From positions 1 through 64,000 of the forward strand of contig PAJV01000016.1 in the NCBI GenBank assembly GCA_002706765.1: a DNA stretch of 64,000 nucleotides, in the 5' to 3' direction. Shown here in pieces: positions 9,101 through 17,650 of the stretch (the first letter of the stretch is position 1; each line of letters begins with the position of its first letter). This DNA comes from Gimesia sp. (GTDB lineage Bacteria; Planctomycetota; Planctomycetia; Planctomycetales; Planctomycetaceae). Position numbers and translations under genes: made by a program. The notes below the pieces were generated by a model. That model worked only from the letters and a program-made list of their open reading frames with translations. It made no database searches and was not told the DNA's origin.

Positions 9101-10780
9101 CGAATCGATCGCCGGATTCGTCACCTGCGCAAACAACTGGTGGAAGTAATCGTAGAGCAGGCGCGACTGATCGCTCAGGCAGGCTAAAGCAGCGTCGTTG
9201 CCCATGGAGCCAATCGGGTCCTTCTTCGATTTGATCAGCGGGATCAGCATGAACTTCAGCGTTTCAAAGGTGAAGCCGAAAGCCTGCATGCGTGAAAGCA
9301 GTTCCTTAGACGGAACGTGTTCCAGTTCCCCTTCCAGGGGAAGATCGCTCAACAGAATCCGCTGATTCTGCAGCCATTCCTGGTAGGGTCGTTTGGTGGC
9401 GTATTTTTCCTTGATCTCCTCATCGGGGATCAGGCGGCCTTCTTCGAAGTCGACCAGGAACATTTTCCCGGGCTGCAGGCGACCTTTTTCCTTGACGATT
9501 TTAGGATCGACTTCCAGAACGCCCACTTCACTGGCCATGATCACCCGGTCATCGTGGGTCACATAATAGCGGCTGGGGCGCAGACCATTCCGGTCCAGAA
9601 CTGCCCCGATGCATTGACCATCGGTAAAGGAAACGGAGGCAGGTCCGTCCCAGGGTTCCTGCAGAGCAGAGTGGTATTCGTAGAAGGCCCGTTTGGCAAC
9701 GGAGATGGAATGGTGATTCTGCCAGGCTTCGGGAATCATCATCATCATGACTTCCGGCAGCGGACGGCCGGACATCAGCAGCAGTTCGAGGGCATTGTCA
9801 AAGTTCCCGGAATCGGAACAGTGAGGTTCGATGATCGGGAACAGCTTGTTCAAGTCCTCGCCGAACAGGTCACTGGACATCATTCCCTGCCGGGCATACA
9901 TCCAGTTGGCATTTCCCCGCAGCGTGTTGATCTCGCCGTTATGAGCCATGAAACGACAGGGCTGGGCGCGGTCCCAACTGGGGAACGTGTTCGTGGAGAA
10001 ACGGGAGTGAACCATCGCCAGGTGACTTGTGAAATCATCAGCCTGCAGGTCGGGATAGAAGGGCATGACCTGATCGGGGGTCAGCATCCCTTTATAGACG
10101 AGCACCTTGGTGGAGAGGGAGCAGAAGTAGAACATGAGCCCCTGGGGCAGATTGCTGCCTTCACGCAGCAGTCGGCTGGAGGCTTTCAGAATGATGTAGA
10201 GCTGGCGTTCCAGGTGATCCTGGTCGGCGACTTTGCCGTTGGAAGTCGAAATTATGACCTGCTCCATGTGAGGCAGAGCCCGCAGCGCGGAAGGTCCTAT
10301 GTCGGCGACATCCGGACAGACCGGCAGGGGACGCCAGCCTTGTACGACCAGTCCCTGCTGATGGGCAATTTCCTCAACTGCCTTCTTGCAATGTTCCCGC
10401 TGGGAAACATCGGTGGGCAGGAAGACATTTCCCAGGCCATAATTGCCTTGCGCGGGCAGCGTCAGGTTCAGATCTTCCTTGACGACGCGCGCCAGGAAGT
10501 CGTGAGGCATGGAGATCAGAATCCCGGCACCATCGCCGGTATTTTCTTCGCAGCCACAGGCGCCCCGGTGAGTCATATGACGTAGCATTTCGTCGGCGTC
10601 CAGCACGATCTGGTGCGAACGTTCGCCTTTAATATGGGCGACAAACCCGACACCACAACTGTCATGCTCGAATTCCGGATCGTAGAGCCCGTGCGCTTCC
10701 GGAAGTTGCCCCACCTGAAAAATGGAGCTTCGTGCTTTGTTCTCGGAATCAGTTCCACGCCGAACGGTTCGACTTGTCAT
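6167..10780 (-). CDS. gltB: Glutamate synthase large subunit
   Basis: A 1537-residue protein with all expected parts. The class II glutamine amidotransferase domain starts at the nucleophile Cys42 (HDSCGVG), so about 41 residues would be removed to mature it. The central and FMN domains follow (TGEGGEDSARF, GEGGELPGHKVN, SPPPHHDIYSIEDL, SGASGGTGASPLTSVKHAG). The 3Fe-4S cysteines lie in CIMMRKCHLNTCPVG. The C-terminal beta-helix has the GxxGxxxG pattern (KGSAGQSLGAWL, GKGLSGGRIIIYPP). It acts with GltD in ammonia assimilation. A perfect dyad at 10817-10833 sits just upstream of the start. Confidence 0.97.
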   Translation of the reverse strand: MTSRTVRRGTDSENKARSSIFQVGQLPEAHGLYDPEFEHDSCGVGFVAHIKGERSHQIVLDADEMLRHMTHRGACGCEENTGDGAGILISMPHDFLARVVKEDLNLTLPAQGNYGLGNVFLPTDVSQREHCKKAVEEIAHQQGLVVQGWRPLPVCPDVADIGPSALRALPHMEQVIISTSNGKVADQDHLERQLYIILKASSRLLREGSNLPQGLMFYFCSLSTKVLVYKGMLTPDQVMPFYPDLQADDFTSHLAMVHSRFSTNTFPSWDRAQPCRFMAHNGEINTLRGNANWMYARQGMMSSDLFGEDLNKLFPIIEPHCSDSGNFDNALELLLMSGRPLPEVMMMMIPEAWQNHHSISVAKRAFYEYHSALQEPWDGPASVSFTDGQCIGAVLDRNGLRPSRYYVTHDDRVIMASEVGVLEVDPKIVKEKGRLQPGKMFLVDFEEGRLIPDEEIKEKYATKRPYQEWLQNQRILLSDLPLEGELEHVPSKELLSRMQAFGFTFETLKFMLIPLIKSKKDPIGSMGNDAALACLSDQSRLLYDYFHQLFAQVTNPAIDSIREEVIMSLECYIGPEGNLLDSTEDQCHRLLIPEPIISNEEMAAIKAMDYRGWKNKTIDVTYPKSEGEAGFRAALDRIREEASQAIADGFSLITLSDRAVGRTRIGLPTLVSCGAIHHHLVRNEQRTQIGIVLETGEAREVHHHCLLFGYGADAINPYMAFEALWHSLEVGELDAAKWTRESIVAAYRKGVSKGMLKVMAKMGISTLQSYKGAQIFEAVGLNKEVIDTCFAGTASRIKGIGFDVVAKECEMRHNIGYPQREQHRLPVLPNPGVYHWRANGEKHSWSPENIANIQAAATTGDKEAYKRFAKAVNEQTTRECHLRGLLKFKKRDAIPLEEVEPVTEIVKRFCTGAMSYGSISAESHEALAIAMNRLGGKSNTGEGGEDSARFKPMENGDSKRSAIKQIASGRFGVTSWYLTNADELQIKISQGAKPGEGGELPGHKVNKIIASVRHSTPGVGLISPPPHHDIYSIEDLSQLIYDLKNTNPKARISVKLVSEVGVGTIASGVAKGHADNILISGASGGTGASPLTSVKHAGLPWELGISETHQTLVLNDLRSRVRLQTDGQLKTGRDIVIASLLGAEEFGFSTGPLITMGCIMMRKCHLNTCPVGIATQNPELRKKFAGQPEHVVNYFFLLAEEARELMAELGFRTMDEMVGRSDVLQLDEEVAHWKAKHLDLTPILRLAEKPHPNVGTYCTMDQQHGLEIVLDNVLISEAQPAILKGEPVTIDVKLKNTDRTFGTMLSHEVSKAHGADGLPDETIHINSKGSAGQSLGAWLAHGITIEHEGDANDYVGKGLSGGRIIIYPPEDSTFAPEDNIIVGNVNLYGATQGEVYIRGQAAERFCVRNSGASAVVEGIGDHGCEYMTGGRAVILGETGRNFAAGMSGGVAYVYDPEGLLLQNSNLETIELEPVEEADDIAELKALIDNHRKFTGSTIARKILDHWESELESFKKVMPVDYKRALEEMAAEEAEVVV

Positions 10781-10816
10781 CTTACTTCACCATTCAAACT
10801 AATGTTTTACAAAATC

Positions 10817-10833
10817 AATGCCCACCAGGCATT
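10817..10833. promoter_or_regulatory. Perfect inverted repeat upstream of gltB
   Basis: AATGCC-N5-GGCATT, a 17-bp perfect dyad 37-53 bases before the gltB start codon. Its size suits a dimeric regulator or a small RNA hairpin. It may be an operator for glutamate synthase; the regulator is unknown, though a LysR-type gene lies next upstream. Confidence 0.35.
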
Positions 10834-11045
10834 CTGTTATTGCGAACAGTCGTCGCACTCTCATTACCATCGTGGCACCTCGCCCTGGAGAGACGAATGC
10901 CCCTTTGTTACCGGTCTGGTACCGGAAAGTTTTCTGTCAAAGATCAACCAACATTCAGATTCGAGCCATACTGAAGGGAGAGTCCTCTCCTGGCTTAAAT
11001 CGGGTGGATCCATCCAAACAGGAAAAACGCAGACAATCAACCTGC

Positions 11046-12035
11046 TTATTCACGCGCTATCAAAGGACCGAACGAAAACGCATCCATGGCGGAAGACCGG
11101 GATCTTCCTGACGCCGTTACCTCGGTCGATTCTCTGCGAGCGCTGGAGAAATTCGCGGGGTCTTCATGCAAGACTTCTATGAATTTCGACACCATATCAG
11201 GCGTCGTTTTCTGCTTTCTCTGAATGATCCCGATCGGGCGGGACCACTCGACTTCTTCCAGACGCACCACTTTGAGCGACTGGTCATGAACTTCTCTGGC
11301 GACTGTCGGTAAAGGCAGTACAGAAATCCCTGCCCCGGCTTCGACAGCCCGTTTCATATTTTCGATGTTATCAAATTCATGAATCAACTGTACGTGGACA
11401 CCGGCTTTTCTCAGCCAGCGATCGATCTTTTGTCGAACGACTAATTCAGATGTGAAAGCCACAAAAGGTTCATCTTCTATGGCATCGACCGGGCAGCTCT
11501 CGCGCTCGGCCAGTGGATGACCGGGATGCACGACCAGTACCATGGGCTGTTCCTGCCAGAGGATACTCGTCAGATCTTTCTCTTCTTTCGGGAAGGAAAC
11601 CAGTCCCAGATCAGCCTGATTTTCGCAGATTCGCTGATAGACTTCATCCGGATGCAGATAATCCAATGTCACCATCACGTCCGGATACAACTGCTGGAAA
11701 TGCTCGACATAATCGTGCATCTGCGCCAGGCCCACAGAATAAATGGCGGCTATCCGTACGCGGCTGCGTGTCTGACCGACGGCCCGGCGAACCTGCTCTT
11801 CGACCTGCTCGAATGACTTCAGCAACTGCTGGCAGCCATCAAAATAAATCGCACCGGCGGGAGTCAGTTCAAAGGGTCGCTTGGAGCGATCAATCAGCTG
11901 GGCCCCCAGTCGTTTCTCTAACGCATGCACTGCCTGACTGGCGGCAGACTGAGATACACGACGAACCTCAGCAGCCTTGGAGAAGCTGCCTTGCACGACG
12001 ACATCACAGAATAGTTCAGCATTACGCAGATGCAT
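11046..12035 (-). CDS. LysR-type transcriptional regulator
   Basis: A 329-residue regulator. Residues 1-60 hold the winged helix-turn-helix (NAELFCDVVVQGSFSKAAEVRRVSQSAASQAVHALEKRLGAQLIDRS), and residues ~90-300 the periplasmic-binding-like effector domain. The start is ATG at 12033-12035: this matches the family N-terminus, and AGGACAGG lies about 10-12 nt upstream; a 30-residue longer frame exists but its leader is not LysR-like. The last ~35 residues, rich in Ser and Arg, are an unusual tail. It lies 265 nt upstream of gltB in the same direction. The effector and targets are unknown; control of gltBD is possible but unproved. Confidence 0.9.
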   Translation of the reverse strand: MHLRNAELFCDVVVQGSFSKAAEVRRVSQSAASQAVHALEKRLGAQLIDRSKRPFELTPAGAIYFDGCQQLLKSFEQVEEQVRRAVGQTRSRVRIAAIYSVGLAQMHDYVEHFQQLYPDVMVTLDYLHPDEVYQRICENQADLGLVSFPKEEKDLTSILWQEQPMVLVVHPGHPLAERESCPVDAIEDEPFVAFTSELVVRQKIDRWLRKAGVHVQLIHEFDNIENMKRAVEAGAGISVLPLPTVAREVHDQSLKVVRLEEVEWSRPIGIIQRKQKTTPDMVSKFIEVLHEDPANFSSARRESTEVTASGRSRSSAMDAFSFGPLIARE

Positions 12036-12646
12036 GGAAGTGAAACCTGTCCTATTTATAAGGAATACTAATAATAGCCGGTCTGCAGTATTTAAATTTC
12101 GAATACGGCACAGTGTAGGTATCAAAGCGCCGGGAAGTCAAGCGCACGACTTTCCGAAAAAAATGGCAACGTCACTTAGGAAAATTGCATTCTTCACAAG
12201 GCATTGAAATAATAACACTTACGGCCCATCTTCTGAGCGATCGCCAAAAGCAAATTTAAGAACGGCTGGAATTGCCATCCCGTAATCGGGTCTCGCTACC
12301 CTGTATTGAACACTCCAAACTGAAATTCGTTTCATCCTGACACTTATATTTCACGTTGGTTCTATTCAATTTGCTTATAGTAGCGAGAAACGCAGGCGAA
12401 ACGCGTATTTTGATCTATGTTTAGCTGTAGCTGCCCTGCAGAACAGAGGGAAGTCTGCTGGACCAGGCATCCTCTATGATAACTACTATTTTGATGTCTA
12501 CGAAATTCAGGAATCTGAAACGACTAATGGGCCTGCATACCTACTCAACTCAATCGAGCAGAGATATGATCATATTTCTCGACTGTTAAGGAATGCAGCG
12601 ACACATGTTTACACGTCCCTTTTTTCTCTCACTCAAAGGAATCCTT
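12036..12646. other. Divergent intergenic region, no gene seen
   Basis: About 610 AT-rich bases between the LysR gene (leftward) and the lipoprotein gene (rightward). It should carry both promoters and any LysR autoregulatory site. No open frame with a ribosome site, and no structured RNA, stood out. Confidence 0.5.
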
Positions 12647-13900
12647 ATGAAGAAACTGATCCCGCTGTTTGCCTTTGTATTTATAGTCGGCACACTCCCC
12701 CTGCTCTCCGGATGTGGTAAACCTGCAGATCCTGGCGCACAGGGTGCAGCTGAATCAGCCAAACCACTGGGACCGGATGAATCCATTCTGGCAATGCTCA
12801 ATGGTGTCAATAATCAGCAGATGGAAGCTGTGTGGAATTTCCTGCCTGCCAGTTATCAACAGGATGTGAACGGCATTGCCCATGAGTTTGCCTCGAAAAT
12901 GGACCCGGAAATGTACAACGGTACGTTTGAAACCGGACAGCGACTGGCGAAACTGCTGAAGGATAAAAAAGAATACATCCTCAAAAATCAGATGATTCAA
13001 GGATTGCCCGTGCCTCCGGAAAAGATGGACGAGTTCTGGGATCCGACGACGAACATCATTTCCGCCCTGGTGAACAGCGATCTGTCCAGCCTGGACAAAC
13101 TGAAAAGCTTCGATGGTGGCAAATTCCTGTCAACGACCGGTAATCAGCTGGCAAAGAGTGTGATGGCCCTGTCCAGTCTCGTGCCCCAGAAGGAGGGTGA
13201 GCCCAGCTTTTCTGAGAAACTGAAGCAGACCAAAGTCACAGTCGTGAAGACAGAAGGTGACACCGCGACCATCAAAATTGAAGCGCCCGGTGAAGAGCCA
13301 AAAGAAGAAGAGATGGTCAAAGTCGAAGGAAAATGGATCCCCAAAAACCTGGCAGACAACTGGGACACCAAAATGGCGGATGTCCGTAAAAAACTGGCCG
13401 ATCTGACACCCGAGCAAGTGACCGCTCAGAAAGAACAGACCCTGGCCGGAATCAAGCAGGTCAATGAGACACTGGCCAAGCTGGAAAATGCCAAATCCGA
13501 AGAAGAATTTAACAAAACCCTCTCACCCATCCTGGCGCCGGTCGCAATGCTGGCTCCCATGATGATGATGCAGCTGGGACAGCAGCCCATGATGGGCGGA
13601 CCTGGCCCTGGTGGTCCGAGCCTGGGAGAAAACAAGCCTGCCGATCCCAATCAGATCGTGACCATCGTCATCGAAAAGAAGCTCAGCAACGCGGAGCAGG
13701 ATCCGATTATTGAACAGATCCTGCTGTCAGTGGATGATTCCGAGCAGGTTAATATCGTGCCGATGGCGGAAGGGGAAACTACGATCTTCAAGATTTCCCC
13801 CGTGACTGATGTCGAGGCGTTCGCCAAAAAAATCAAGTTTGGTAAACCTGCCAAAGTCGACGCGAAAAAACGGTCGATCACAGTGGAACTCGAAAAATAA
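12647..13900 (+). CDS. Secreted lipoprotein, unknown function
   Basis: A 417-residue protein with a lipoprotein signal (MKKLIPLFAFVFIVGTLPLLSGC; lipobox LSGC, Cys ~23). The start is ATG at 12647, with AAAGGA 6 nt upstream; an 18-residue longer frame lacks that support. The mature part is charged and helical (DESILAMLNGVNNQQMEAVWNFLPASYQQDVN, repeated DKLKSFDGGKF-like segments) with a Met/Gly/Pro-rich stretch near residue 310 (MLAPMMMMQLGQQPMMGGPGP), then a C-terminal domain. No catalytic motif is seen. It probably sits in the cell envelope. It is followed by a strong bidirectional terminator. Confidence 0.85.
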   Translation: MKKLIPLFAFVFIVGTLPLLSGCGKPADPGAQGAAESAKPLGPDESILAMLNGVNNQQMEAVWNFLPASYQQDVNGIAHEFASKMDPEMYNGTFETGQRLAKLLKDKKEYILKNQMIQGLPVPPEKMDEFWDPTTNIISALVNSDLSSLDKLKSFDGGKFLSTTGNQLAKSVMALSSLVPQKEGEPSFSEKLKQTKVTVVKTEGDTATIKIEAPGEEPKEEEMVKVEGKWIPKNLADNWDTKMADVRKKLADLTPEQVTAQKEQTLAGIKQVNETLAKLENAKSEEEFNKTLSPILAPVAMLAPMMMMQLGQQPMMGGPGPGGPSLGENKPADPNQIVTIVIEKKLSNAEQDPIIEQILLSVDDSEQVNIVPMAEGETTIFKISPVTDVEAFAKKIKFGKPAKVDAKKRSITVELEK

Positions 13901-13928
13901 CGGCGAAGTTTCTAGCTGAAAAACGAAA

Positions 13929-13962
13929 AAGGCCACTTCCCGTGAACAGGGGAAGTGGCCTT
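13929..13962. terminator. Bidirectional rho-independent terminator
   Basis: A perfect 13-bp stem (AAGGCCACTTCCC with its complement) around an 8-base loop. On the minus strand it is followed by TTTTTCGTTTTTC, ideal for ending the acidic small gene at 14008; on the plus strand it can end the lipoprotein gene, with a weaker T-run (TTAAGTTTTG). Confidence 0.9.
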
Positions 13963-14007
13963 AAGTTTTGCTGGTTTGCGCAGCAATCAATTATCTTTCA
14001 GGGAGGA

Positions 14008-14244
14008 TCAGGCAGCTTCAGACAGATCTTCATCGTCTTCGCCGCAGGCTTCCACTTCGGAATCCCACTCTTCATCGCCTTCCTCATATACGAGATAATA
14101 AATCTCGTTCATCGCTTCTTCCAGATAAGAGCGAATGTTTTCGCTGTCGGTTGATTCGATCAGTGCTTCCAGTCTGGCGACAATGCGGTCGACTTCTTCA
14201 CTGGTGATCTCTTCATATTCTTCCTGGTTGTTTTCTTCTGACAT
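14008..14244 (-). CDS. Small acidic protein, unknown function
   Basis: A 78-residue strongly acidic protein (MSEENNQEEYEEITSEEVDR... ending EACGEDDEDLSEAA), with a predicted long helix in the middle (VDRIVARLEALIESTDSENIRSYLEEAMNEIYYLVYEE). The start is ATG at 14242-14244, with GGAGG 5 nt before it; a frame four codons longer begins inside that ribosome site and is less likely. There is no signal peptide. It lies downstream of a lysine-rich 51-residue gene, separated by a hairpin, and ends at a bidirectional terminator. Function unknown. Confidence 0.78.
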   Translation of the reverse strand: MSEENNQEEYEEITSEEVDRIVARLEALIESTDSENIRSYLEEAMNEIYYLVYEEGDEEWDSEVEACGEDDEDLSEAA

Positions 14245-14350
14245 CGTTACCTCCATGTCCTGAGATTGACTACATTAAGCAGGAAAAGCACGAAATTATT
14301 TATCGGTTTTCCGGGCTTAAAGCATTAGCACGGCCCTGTGCAAAAATTAC

Positions 14351-14390
14351 CAGGCGAAAGGGGAGAACACCCCACTCTGAGTTTCGCCTG
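14351..14390 (-). terminator. Terminator-like hairpin after the lysine-rich gene
   Basis: CAGGCGAAA (14351-14359) pairs with TTTCGCCTG (14382-14390), with an inner GGGG/CCCC stem and a bulge. On the minus strand it is followed by GTAATTTTTG. It lies 40 bases past the stop of the gene at 14430. Confidence 0.6.
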
Positions 14391-14429
14391 ACGGATTGAA
14401 TTTCAACTGACTCTGTCGGAAAAGAACGG

Positions 14430-14585
14430 TTACTTCTTCTTCTTTTTCGAATCTTTCTTTGCGGCGGTCTTCTTTTTGGCTTTCTTGTTTTTCTTCTCTT
14501 TTTTGACGGTTTTCTCACCAAAAATGCGGTCCCAGCCGTTAGAGAAATCTTCGGTTGAACCTGTATGGACCGTGTAACCCGTCAC
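14430..14585 (-). CDS. Small lysine-rich protein with GTG start
   Basis: A 51-residue frame. The N-terminal half reads like a folded motif (TGYTVHTGSTEDFSNGWDRIFGE) and the C-terminal half is a lysine-rich tail (KK repeats with Ala and Thr). A strong GAGGAGG lies 8 nt before the GTG at 14583-14585, which decides the start. A terminator-like hairpin follows. The basic tail suggests nucleic-acid or ribosome binding (inference). I believe similar short proteins occur in Planctomycetes, but cannot check this here. No domain is assigned. Confidence 0.72.
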   Translation of the reverse strand: MTGYTVHTGSTEDFSNGWDRIFGEKTVKKEKKNKKAKKKTAAKKDSKKKKK

Positions 14586-15085
14586 TTGATCTGCCTCCTC
14601 ATCAAAAACATCGAAAATTAGAATTGATCACAGGTTAAATTATTTATGAAAGCAGTTTTTGTGGCAAGCCTGAAATCACCCGACTCCCCTGCAAATCCCT
14701 GTTTTCAGAGGAAATAACTACCCGGCGACCGGCGCCTGAAAAACGTTATGGACAGGAATTCGTCCCGAAAACGACCCTGTCCGGTGTCATCTTAAATTTG
14801 AGACGGCCTGAGAATCCCCAAGCCTACGACACCATGGCCGCCCGTCTACTGGAACAGGCGGCCCGAGAGCCTGGCTGCCTGTAAATGGGAACTTTTCGTT
14901 CACTGGAAGAAAAGGAAGCCCCCCTCTCCCATCTGCAGGATCACAACGTCCCAAAGCATAGAAACGGAACACTTAACATCATTCACAGCAGTAACTTGGG
15001 ATGGCACCAGGATCACAGAACACTTCGATGGAAATCGCCCGGATCGAATCCGGCACTCAATTCAAATGGCCCTGACTGCCGCCCC
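14586..15085. other. Intergenic region, no gene seen
   Basis: 500 bases between the lysine-rich gene and the end of the M1 peptidase gene. It contains an inverted repeat GGCCGCC/GGCGGCC (14833-14860) without a T-run. A 61-codon frame on the minus strand (14787-14972) looks non-coding. The promoter of the lysine-rich gene should lie just upstream of 14600. Confidence 0.45.
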
Positions 15086-17494
15086 TCACTCTGCCTGTTT
15101 CTGTTCCTGTTTAGGCTCGGCTTTCTTCTCTGCTGCTTTCTTTTCCGCCTGCAGTTTCTGCATTTCGTTCTTCGATTTTTTGGATTTTTCCAACTGGAAA
15201 TAAGATTTGCTGATGGTCCGGGGAAATTCATTATTGGACAGTTGAGTATCCGCGGTCTCCCGGTGAGGATCCAGCTTGAGACTTTTCAGAGGTTTCTCGG
15301 TTAAGATCAGTTTGGAGACACTCTGGTTATTCAGCCGCCAGATTTCCGCAGGAATCCGCAGCATTTCAGAGCTATCATCCTCGAATGTCAGCTTGAGAAT
15401 CACCGGCATCACCAGCCCGCCCAGATTTTTGAGATCGATCATGTAGAAATAATTCTGAGTTTCCAGCAGTTTTTTCTCATCCGCTTTCAACTCTTTGAGA
15501 TGATCCTCAAACTTCTTTCGATCCGCGTCGGTGACATCCAGGTCATCAAACTCATTGTAGAAATCTTTGAGCTCCGGGAATTTATCAGTCCGTTTCGGCA
15601 GCTTCTGGTTGCGGATATCAGACAGCGACTCCGGTTCTTCATCCCGTTCTTTTTTGCGGCGGACTTTGTCTACATAGGGGTCCCCGGTCTCCAGTAGATA
15701 CTGCCTGACATTCTCCACCGACAGATCGGTATGATCGGTCGTATAGAACCAGCCCCGCCAGAACCAGTCCAGATCAACGCCAGACGCATCTTCCATCGTG
15801 CGGAAAAAATCGGCAGGCGTCGGGCGTTTGAACATCCAGCGGCGCGAATATTCCTTGAACGCATAATCGAACAGTTCGCGGCCGAGTATGGTTTCCCGCA
15901 GCACATTCAGCGCCGTTGCCGGCTTGCCATAGGCGTTATTGCCAAACTGCAGAATCGATTCCGAATTGGTCATGATGGGAACCTGGTAGTTCCCTTTCAT
16001 ATAGTCCACGATATCGCGGGGCTCTCCCCGCCGCGACGGATAATCGGGCTCCCATTCCTGCTCCGTTAAAAACTGCAGAAACGTGGTCATCCCTTCATCC
16101 ATCCAGGTCCACTGCCGCTCATCGCTGTTGACGATCATCGGAAAATAATTGTGACCGACTTCATGAATGATCACGGAAATCAGGCCATACTTGGTCCGCT
16201 TGGAATAAGTGCCGTCTTTTTCCGGACGGGGACCGTTGAAGCAGATCATCGGGTATTCCATGCCGCCCACCGGACCATTGACTGAAATCGCGACCGGATA
16301 GGGATACGGAAAGGTGTACTTCGAAAACACATCCAGCGTGTGGATGATGGCATGTGTCGAATACTTACTCCACAGGGGCTCCCCTTCATTCGGGTAAAAC
16401 GACATTGCCATCACTGGTTTCTCGTTGCCTGCCACCTGATGGCCCTGGGCATCCCAGATGAATTTCCGCGAACTGGCAAACGCGAAGTCACGCACCTGAT
16501 CCGCCTGGAAAACCCATGTTTTTTTTCCTGTGGATGGAGAGGCTTCGTTCTTCTTTGCTTCCTCGGGCGTCACAATAAACATCGGCTTATTCGCGTTCTT
16601 TGCCTGGTCAAGTCGCGTCCGCTGTTCGGGAGTGAGTACTTCTACCGGGTTCTGTAACAGTCCGGAAGCGGCCACGATATGGTCATCGGGCACGGTGATC
16701 CGCGTCAGAAAATTGCCGAACTCCAGTGTAAATTCGCCGCGCCCCAGAAACTGTTTATGCTGCCAGCCAGAGTTGTCTGTGTAGGCGACCATCCGCGGAT
16801 ACCAGTGGGCAATCTCGTACAGAAAGTTCTTATCTTCTTCGAAATACTCATAGCCGGTCCGCGCGGGGCGGCTTTGGGAATCGTTGACCAGATAACTCCA
16901 GTCGATAGAAACCTGCGTGCTTTGACCGGTTTCCAGCGGGCGGGGCAAATCAATCCGCATCATGGTCTTGATCACGGTATAAGGCAGCGGATTGCCTTCT
17001 TTATCACGGACCGCAGCGATCTTCATACTGCCGTCAAAGGTCTCTTTCGCCAACAACTGCTGCATCGACTGATAACCGACTTTGCCCAGGTGTGAACTGG
17101 TATCAGTCAGATGCGCGTCAGAATCAAAGGAAAGAATATTGGTATCGAGTTGCATCCAGAGATAGCTGAGAGTATCAGGCGAGTTATTGGTATAGGTAAT
17201 TTTCTCTGAGCCGATGACTTTTTGAAGCTTGTCATCCAGTTCGACATCAATCTCATAGTCAGCCTGCTGCTGCCAGTATTTTTCTCCGGGCGCCCCGGAA
17301 GCCGTGCGAAACTCGTTCGGGGTAGGCAGCGCTTCTTCCAACTGTCGGAATTTATCTTCCTGCTTGTATTTCTGATTGCTGACGACCTGGGCCTGTAACA
17401 GCGAGGTCGAACACACAGTCAGGATCAGGCACAACAGTCTCAGGACGGGCCTTGTATCAGGACGGAAAACAGGACGGGTTTTCATGAAGTTCAT
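15086..17494 (-). CDS. Secreted M1-family metallopeptidase (aminopeptidase N-like)
   Basis: An 802-residue exported zinc peptidase. A signal peptide occupies about residues 1-36 (RLLCLILTVCSTSLLQAQ). The N-terminal beta domain begins with YEIDVELDDKLQKVIGSEKITYTNNSPDTLSYLWMQL. GGMEYPMI corresponds to the substrate-binding GxMEN motif. The zinc site is HEVGH (about 445-449) and the third ligand is Glu in WMDEGMTTF, 18-20 residues on. Gly-rich and charged segments follow, and the end is a Lys/Glu/Gln-rich tail (KKAEPKQEQKQAE). Members release N-terminal residues from peptides; the substrate here is unknown. The start is the first ATG of a Met pair three codons apart, without a clear ribosome site. 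Confidence 0.92.
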   Translation of the reverse strand: MNFMKTRPVFRPDTRPVLRLLCLILTVCSTSLLQAQVVSNQKYKQEDKFRQLEEALPTPNEFRTASGAPGEKYWQQQADYEIDVELDDKLQKVIGSEKITYTNNSPDTLSYLWMQLDTNILSFDSDAHLTDTSSHLGKVGYQSMQQLLAKETFDGSMKIAAVRDKEGNPLPYTVIKTMMRIDLPRPLETGQSTQVSIDWSYLVNDSQSRPARTGYEYFEEDKNFLYEIAHWYPRMVAYTDNSGWQHKQFLGRGEFTLEFGNFLTRITVPDDHIVAASGLLQNPVEVLTPEQRTRLDQAKNANKPMFIVTPEEAKKNEASPSTGKKTWVFQADQVRDFAFASSRKFIWDAQGHQVAGNEKPVMAMSFYPNEGEPLWSKYSTHAIIHTLDVFSKYTFPYPYPVAISVNGPVGGMEYPMICFNGPRPEKDGTYSKRTKYGLISVIIHEVGHNYFPMIVNSDERQWTWMDEGMTTFLQFLTEQEWEPDYPSRRGEPRDIVDYMKGNYQVPIMTNSESILQFGNNAYGKPATALNVLRETILGRELFDYAFKEYSRRWMFKRPTPADFFRTMEDASGVDLDWFWRGWFYTTDHTDLSVENVRQYLLETGDPYVDKVRRKKERDEEPESLSDIRNQKLPKRTDKFPELKDFYNEFDDLDVTDADRKKFEDHLKELKADEKKLLETQNYFYMIDLKNLGGLVMPVILKLTFEDDSSEMLRIPAEIWRLNNQSVSKLILTEKPLKSLKLDPHRETADTQLSNNEFPRTISKSYFQLEKSKKSKNEMQKLQAEKKAAEKKAEPKQEQKQAE

Positions 17495-17650
17495 TGAAGA
17501 TCGTTTCTGTTGAGGTCACGGCAAGAGAGGTGAGCGGCAGGGCACACAGTCATAGAAACCCATTTTAACCGCTGAAACAAGTCAAGTTGCAAGTCATTTC
17601 GCGCCGGCAGAAGAGAGTTTCTCCGGATGTCTTACGCAAAAAACGGCTCC

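Noticed and set aside
9317-10585. 422-codon plus-strand frame opposite gltB
   Set aside because: Antisense shadow of a certain gene; no ribosome site and no family features.
14787-14972. 61-codon minus-strand frame
   Set aside because: Pro/Gly/Arg-rich, no ribosome site, and it covers an inverted repeat in an otherwise empty spacer.
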